Source: Candidatus Kaiserbacteria bacterium (GTDB taxonomy: Bacteria > Patescibacteriota > Minisyncoccia > Phycocordibacterales > UBA918). From it: DNA of 10,395 nt. Where the stretch lies: the NCBI GenBank assembly GCA_023264435.1, contig JAHFMK010000012.1, positions 1 through 10,395 on the forward strand, read 5' to 3'. The position numbers were made by a program, and so were the translations under genes. The first letter of the stretch is position 1. Every line of letters starts with the position of its first letter. Below are positions 6,369 through 10,395 of this stretch, one piece after another. The notes beneath the pieces were generated by a model that worked only from the letters and a program-made list of their open reading frames with translations, had not been told where the DNA came from and ran no database searches.

Positions 6369-6827
6369 CTATTTTGTATCTGTGATATTGAGATATTTTG
6401 CAAGAATGTGTTTGAGTCCACGTCTCGAAATTATTCCAATAGGATGTTCATCATGGTCTACGATGGGAAGATGTGCAGTCTGATAGGCAATCCCCTTTCC
6501 GGCAATAGCAATGAGTGAATCATCAACATGAACTGGCTGAATATTGCTATTCATAAAATCCTGTACAGACAAATCAGATGCAGCCATGACGGCATTTCCA
6601 AATGCAGTTTCTGAACCAAGTTTTTCTTCAATATCATCTGCCGTAACATCTATTGGAACAATTGCATCAAGGAGGTCTGAGACATTAATTTCACCAACAA
6701 GCTCTCCATCTCCATTGGTTACCAATAGTGAGTTGGTTTGTTTTCGTACCATAAGTGCGACAGCTTCTCTGAACGTTGCATCCGATGATATGATAATAGC
6801 CTCTTTTGCTAAACTTCGTATCTCCAT
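6369..6827 (-). CDS. Stand-alone tandem CBS-domain protein
   Basis: A 152-aa soluble protein made of two CBS motifs, at about residues 9-57 (DATFREAVALMVRKQTNSLL, then GELVGEINVSDLL) and 88-148 (VQDFM, then AHLPIVDHDEHPIGIISRRG). They are joined by an acidic, helical linker (58-87). A CBS pair forms a Bateman module that usually binds adenine nucleotides or related ligands and changes the activity of a partner; it has no catalytic role of its own. The nearest same-strand gene downstream is the antiporter, a class of protein often regulated by CBS modules, so a sensor role in ion transport is a reasonable inference. Transcription seems to start at the ATG itself (promoter 6834-6861). Stop is TAG. 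Confidence 0.85.
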   Translation of the reverse strand: MEIRSLAKEAIIISSDATFREAVALMVRKQTNSLLVTNGDGELVGEINVSDLLDAIVPIDVTADDIEEKLGSETAFGNAVMAASDLSVQDFMNSNIQPVHVDDSLIAIAGKGIAYQTAHLPIVDHDEHPIGIISRRGLKHILAKYLNITDTK

Positions 6828-6833
6828 TTTTCT

Positions 6834-6861
6834 ATCATACGCCTAAAATCTAGGTTGTAAA
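6834..6861 (-). promoter_or_regulatory. Promoter of the CBS gene giving a leaderless transcript
   Basis: On the - strand TTTACA (6856-6861, one mismatch to TTGACA) and TATGAT (6834-6839, one mismatch to TATAAT) are spaced by 16 bp. The -10 ends 6 nt before the ATG, so the expected start of transcription is the A of the ATG at 6827. No Shine-Dalgarno sequence could fit. A short dyad CCTA/TAGG (6842-6854) lies in the spacer and might be an operator. Confidence 0.65.
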
Positions 6862-6887
6862 CATTAAATGTGGAGAGTGCGGAGGTC

Positions 6888-6896
6888 TGGTATACT
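6888..6896 (+). promoter_or_regulatory. Extended -10 promoter of the helicase-nuclease gene
   Basis: TGGTATACT is a full extended -10 (TGn followed by TATACT, one mismatch to TATAAT). No good -35 lies 15-19 bp upstream, which extended -10 promoters can tolerate. The hexamer ends 10 nt before the ATG at 6907, the same spacing as in rpoD. It supports ATG 6907 as the start. Confidence 0.6.
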
Positions 6897-6906
6897 ATGG
6901 GGTATT

Positions 6907-9900
6907 ATGGATGAGAAAACTTTTTTAAGAGCATATAATGAGCTCAATACTGCACAAAAACAGGCTGTTGATACCATTGAGGGTCCTGTAATGGTTATTG
7001 CAGGACCGGGGACAGGAAAGACACAGATTCTCACACTTCGCATTGCCAACATTCTGCGTATCGCTGATGTGGCACCAGAAAACATTCTCGCACTTACATT
7101 TACTGAGTCTGGAGTGAAGGCAATGCGTGATCGGCTTACACGGTACATAGGGGCGTCCGCCTATCGTGTTGCCATACATACTTTTCATGAATTTGCGGGG
7201 CGACTCATTCGGCAATACCCAGATGCATACGCACGAGCGATAGGTGGACGCCCCATTACGGACCTTGAGAAAATTACTCTTATAGAATCAATACTCGAAA
7301 CTCCATCAATAAAACTTCTTCGACCTGCAGGAAGTCCAGAATATTATGTAAAGCCAGTCATGAATGCAATTTCTGAGATGAAACGGGAATATATTACCGG
7401 AGATCACTTTGCAGAAATCATAGCAGTACAACAAACTGCTCTTGATGCACTTCCAAAATTGCACGAGAAAGGAGCTCATAAAGGCACGGTACGTGCTGAG
7501 TATCGCGAGAAAGAAAAGCGAGTGAAAAAGAATTATGAACTTTTGTTTGTGTATCGAGCATATACTTCGGCGCTTCTCACACAACAACGCTTTGATTTCG
7601 ATGATATGATATTTGAAACGGTTGAGGCACTTCAAACCAATGAAGATATGCTTCGTTCGGTACAAGAACAGTATCATTATATACTTGCTGATGAACATCA
7701 GGACGTAAATGGAAGTCAGAATAAAATCCTCGCACTTCTTTCATCATATCACGAAAGACCAAATCTCTTTGTGGTGGGGGATGAAAAACAATCTATTTAC
7801 CGTTTCCAAGGTGCATCACTTGAAAACTTTCTCTACTTTGAAGAACAATTTCCGCACACGACCACCATTGCATTGACGCAAAATTATCGTTCTGCACAAA
7901 AAATTCTTGATTTTTCGCATGAGCTCATTACGATTGAAGCAGGTCCCGCGACCGAGCTTCGTGTGCCATTGACTGCCCATCATACATTTACATCGAGTAT
8001 TGAGCGACGAGTATTTCAACATGAAGCTGTTGAACATGAATATCTAGTGGGTCATATTACAAAACTTCTTGCAGAGGGAACTCAGCCAGAAGAAATCGCG
8101 GTTATAGTACGCACTAATCATGAAGTTGAATTGCTCGCAACACTACTCCGCAATCGCGATATTGAGGTTGAAGCGTCCGCTGATGGGGATATTCTTTCAC
8201 ATCCTCTTACCAATGCCGTACGAACACTCATTCATGCAGTTACCAATATGAGTGATGAGCGATCCCTTTTTGAAGTATTACAAAGCCCCTATGTTGATCT
8301 GCCTGTCGCAGATATTATAAAGATTGCTCGTGCTCGTACATACGACACACCACTCCGTACTCTCATTGCCAATACCGTGCTCCTTTCAAATCTCAATCTT
8401 GAAGCATCAGAAAAAGTAAGTCGTCTTGTGACATGTCTTACGCACGGACGAGAACGCATGCTCATTGATGCACCACATCAGGTTCTTTCATACCTTATTC
8501 GTGAGAGTGGGTTGATGGATAAGGTTATTACGACTGATCCACACGAAGGAGCACGGGTCATACGTCGCTTGTATGATGAGGTTGAGGCAATGGTACATCA
8601 TCAAAATGCGATTACTCTTGCAGATGTAGAGGTTATGTTTGAGACACGTATTACACATGGACTTGGTCTCACTGCACCATATATCCGTACTGGAAAACGT
8701 GCAGTGCAGGTCATGACGGCACACAAATCAAAAGGGCTTGAATTTGAGTATGTTCATATTGTACATCTTACTGATAAAAATTGGGGTGTTCAGAAGCGTG
8801 CATCATTGTTTGATATTCCACTTACAAAACATATTGAAGCAGATAATTTTAATCCCGAAGATGACGAGCGAAAATTGCTTTATGTCGCACTCACTCGTGC
8901 AAAAAAAGGTTTGTTTCTGAGTGTGTCCGAAGGTAATACCGAAGGACGGGCACTGTTGCCAACTCGTCTTTTGCAGGAGGTGGGAAAAACATATATTAGC
9001 GAAGTTGATACACAAGACGCAGAAGATGCATTTAATCCAAGCACTACGTTACGTGCACATAGTACTCACTCACCACTCAATGTTACCTATTTACAGGAAG
9101 TGCTTACCACACGCGGACTTTCGGTGACGGCACTTAACAATTATCTCAATGACCCATGGAATTATTTTTATCGAAACGTACTTCGTATCCCAGAGACGCA
9201 AGCAGAGAATGCACAGTTTGGTACCGTGCTTCATGAGACACTACAAAGTGTATTCGTATATCGACGAGATCATAATGGTGAGTTACCAACGACGACCATT
9301 CTCAAAACTTATATTGAACGCGAGTTAGGAAAATTGCCAATGAGTCATGATGCATATACTCGACATCACGAACGTGCGTTGGTGGCACTTACCAATTACC
9401 TTGATTTTGTTTCTCCGCATCTTGCACCACAGACAAAAGAAGAATATGCAGTACAGGTTTTTCTTCCTACGGGACTCTCTGAATTTCCTGAAATCATGCT
9501 CACAGGAAAGCTTGATAGGCTCGACCTTGACGCTGAGGGAAATATTATCCGTGTCGTCGACTATAAAACAGGAAAGCCACGAACTCGCGGACAGATTGAA
9601 GGAACAACCAAAGACTCAAATGGTGACTATAAACGCCAACTTGTATTTTATATGTTACTTCTAGAACTGCATGGACAAGAACAATTGAGAACGAGAGAGG
9701 GACTTCTTTCATTTATAGAAGCAGACCCAACAGGTAAGATTCGCGAGGAATCATTTACCATTACCGATGGAGAGATTGAATTTCTAAAAGGTGAGATTAT
9801 TCGTGTGGTGGATGAAATTACAAAAGGCACGTTTTTACACGTGCCATGCAATCCCGAAAAGTCAGAATACTGTGGATTAGTTGAAGCTCTCCAAACGAGA

Positions 9901-9909
9901 TTTTTGTAA
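6907..9909 (+). CDS. UvrD/PcrA-type (SF1A) helicase fused to RecB-type PD-(D/E)XK nuclease
   Basis: A 1000-aa single-chain DNA helicase-nuclease. Helicase motifs occur in order: Q motif NTAQKQAV (14-21), Walker A GPGTGKT (33-39), motif Ia TFTESGVKAM, Walker B DEHQD (262-266), motif III GDEKQSIYRFQGA (291-303), motif IV QNYRS (325-329), motif V TAHKSKGLEF (604-613) and motif VI YVALTRAKKG (659-668). From about 735 a nuclease domain follows, with H776, D870 in GKLDRLD, D885 and K887 in DYKTGK, and Q911 in KRQL, the RecB/AddB catalytic set. The entry motif is LNDPWNYFYR where iron-sulfur members carry a Cys before Pro, and only C981 and C989 remain near the end. Probable role: DNA end resection or repair. 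An upstream in-frame ATG at 6868 would precede the -10 box; ATG 6907 fits the conserved start of the fold. Confidence 0.95.
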   Translation: MDEKTFLRAYNELNTAQKQAVDTIEGPVMVIAGPGTGKTQILTLRIANILRIADVAPENILALTFTESGVKAMRDRLTRYIGASAYRVAIHTFHEFAGRLIRQYPDAYARAIGGRPITDLEKITLIESILETPSIKLLRPAGSPEYYVKPVMNAISEMKREYITGDHFAEIIAVQQTALDALPKLHEKGAHKGTVRAEYREKEKRVKKNYELLFVYRAYTSALLTQQRFDFDDMIFETVEALQTNEDMLRSVQEQYHYILADEHQDVNGSQNKILALLSSYHERPNLFVVGDEKQSIYRFQGASLENFLYFEEQFPHTTTIALTQNYRSAQKILDFSHELITIEAGPATELRVPLTAHHTFTSSIERRVFQHEAVEHEYLVGHITKLLAEGTQPEEIAVIVRTNHEVELLATLLRNRDIEVEASADGDILSHPLTNAVRTLIHAVTNMSDERSLFEVLQSPYVDLPVADIIKIARARTYDTPLRTLIANTVLLSNLNLEASEKVSRLVTCLTHGRERMLIDAPHQVLSYLIRESGLMDKVITTDPHEGARVIRRLYDEVEAMVHHQNAITLADVEVMFETRITHGLGLTAPYIRTGKRAVQVMTAHKSKGLEFEYVHIVHLTDKNWGVQKRASLFDIPLTKHIEADNFNPEDDERKLLYVALTRAKKGLFLSVSEGNTEGRALLPTRLLQEVGKTYISEVDTQDAEDAFNPSTTLRAHSTHSPLNVTYLQEVLTTRGLSVTALNNYLNDPWNYFYRNVLRIPETQAENAQFGTVLHETLQSVFVYRRDHNGELPTTTILKTYIERELGKLPMSHDAYTRHHERALVALTNYLDFVSPHLAPQTKEEYAVQVFLPTGLSEFPEIMLTGKLDRLDLDAEGNIIRVVDYKTGKPRTRGQIEGTTKDSNGDYKRQLVFYMLLLELHGQEQLRTREGLLSFIEADPTGKIREESFTITDGEIEFLKGEIIRVVDEITKGTFLHVPCNPEKSEYCGLVEALQTRFL

Positions 9910-9916
9910 AAGTCTC
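9897..9916. terminator. Weak hairpin at the helicase-dsbA junction
   Basis: GAGATTTT can pair with AAAGTCTC across a TGTA loop, with one G-T wobble. It overlaps the helicase stop codon (TAA 9907-9909). It is AT-rich and has no good U-tract beyond the stem, so it is a marginal candidate for ending either convergent gene. The 20-bp gap holds nothing else recognisable. Confidence 0.2.
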
Positions 9917-9929
9917 ATTCTAGATACTA

Positions 9930-10395
9930 CTAGGCGTCAATTTGTTTGAGCATACTTTCAATCATTTGTTTTACTGTTGCGTATGGTTGTGCACCGTTGA
10001 TAAGTACTTGTTTACCACCGACAATAAGAAATGAATATGGTGTTCCTCGTGCTCCTGCGTCCGCTCCGGCTTGTATATCGGATTTGATTGCCTCTGCGTA
10101 TTTATTTGTATTTACACATTGAGTATATGTATCCTTATTTACGCCAGCTTGAACGGCGTAATCAGGAAGTTTGAGCATGTCTGTCTGTGCATTGGTTGCA
10201 CGTTCTCCAAAGACTAAGTCCGCAAATTTCCAAAATGCATCATTGCCACCGAGCTCTGCGACACATTCTGAAGCTGCTGCAATGCGTGATGCATTTGGAT
10301 GGAGTTGTTCAAGTGGAAATTGACGATATACCCATGCTACTTTTCCATCTGCTCCGTAATCGTTCAGAATTTTATTCATAGTTTCATGGAAATTT
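9930..10395 (-). CDS. DsbA-like thioredoxin-fold oxidoreductase (N-terminus outside window)
   Basis: A - strand frame ends at TAG 9930-9932 and runs off the right edge with 154 residues visible. The sequence NFHETMNKILNDYG, then KVAWVYRQFPLEQLHP, matches the segment just after the C-x-x-C site in DsbA/Thioredoxin_4 proteins. A helical insert follows (NDAFWKFADLVFG), then GARGTPYSFLIVGGK, whose Thr-Pro is the expected cis-proline loop beside the active site. The end (AQPYATVKQMIESML) is the usual last helix. Such proteins form or isomerise disulfides outside the cytoplasm. The redox motif and any signal peptide or membrane anchor lie beyond the edge, so activity and location cannot be read. 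An internal ATG at 10379 is not the start, because homology continues upstream. It converges on the helicase gene with a 20-bp gap. Confidence 0.85.
   Translation of the reverse strand, partial: NFHETMNKILNDYGADGKVAWVYRQFPLEQLHPNASRIAAASECVAELGGNDAFWKFADLVFGERATNAQTDMLKLPDYAVQAGVNKDTYTQCVNTNKYAEAIKSDIQAGADAGARGTPYSFLIVGGKQVLINGAQPYATVKQMIESMLKQIDA

Noticed and set aside
6868..6906. Upstream in-frame ATG of the helicase gene, adding 13 residues
   Set aside because: The extension contains the extended -10 promoter, and the added residues (MWRVRRSG...) are not part of the helicase fold.
6907..9909. Helicase-nuclease as part of an antiphage defence system
   Set aside because: No defence partner, ATPase/nuclease pair or toxin gene is adjacent; neighbours are a CBS protein and a DsbA-like gene. 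A housekeeping DNA repair role is simpler.
1..10395. UGA recoding to Gly as in Gracilibacteria/SR1, prompted by the absence of TGA stops among eight genes
   Set aside because: No in-frame TGA occurs inside any conserved gene, and conserved glycines use GGN codons. Absence of TGA among eight stops is compatible with the standard code.

Overview
The window fits a member of the Patescibacteria (candidate phyla radiation), most likely a Parcubacteria-type genome. This is an inference from several traits: compact AT-leaning genes, a sigma factor with a long lysine-rich N-terminal tail, a single-chain UvrD-type helicase fused to a RecB-type nuclease, and near-absence of Shine-Dalgarno sequences. 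All eight visible stop codons are TAA or TAG, and the standard bacterial code reads every gene cleanly. No rRNA, tRNA, CRISPR array, insertion sequence or phage gene is visible.

Layout. Positions 3-1560 (+) hold the last codons of what is probably DNA primase (dnaG), then the primary sigma factor rpoD, the classical macromolecular-synthesis order. A perfect 20-bp hairpin (1567-1609) ends rpoD and also serves the convergent gene. Positions 1616-6827 (-) hold four genes. In transcription order they are a stand-alone CBS-domain protein, a CPA1 Na+/H+ antiporter with a large C-terminal cytosolic region, a thymidylate-kinase-like P-loop protein, and a SulP-family anion transporter with a STAS domain. 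Hairpins with U-rich tails follow the antiporter and kinase-like genes, so this looks like a cluster of separately transcribed genes rather than one tight operon. A divergent promoter region (6828-6906) separates it from the + strand helicase-nuclease gene (6907-9909). The right edge holds the C-terminal part of a DsbA-like thioredoxin-fold protein on the - strand, with its active-site motif lying beyond the window.

How the genes may work together. SulP carriers often move bicarbonate or sulfate, some driven by Na+, and a CPA1 antiporter exports Na+ in exchange for H+. Together with an adenine-nucleotide-sensing CBS protein they would make a plausible ion, pH and anion homeostasis module. The link is inferred from position only. 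The helicase-nuclease probably does DNA end processing in a lineage that often lacks RecBCD/AddAB.

Most notable observations. (1) The sigma-factor tail is a degenerate pentapeptide repeat (KKxxx) of about 14 units. (2) Five genes have a -10-like hexamer 5-10 nt before the start codon and no Shine-Dalgarno sequence, which points to leaderless or nearly leaderless mRNAs. (3) The sulP leader holds a nested hairpin, an orphan Shine-Dalgarno sequence and a 15-codon mini-ORF. (4) The thymidylate-kinase-like protein lacks the family's DR(Y/F) arginine, and the STAS domain lacks its usual Ser/Thr. I see no convincing new defence or mobile system here.
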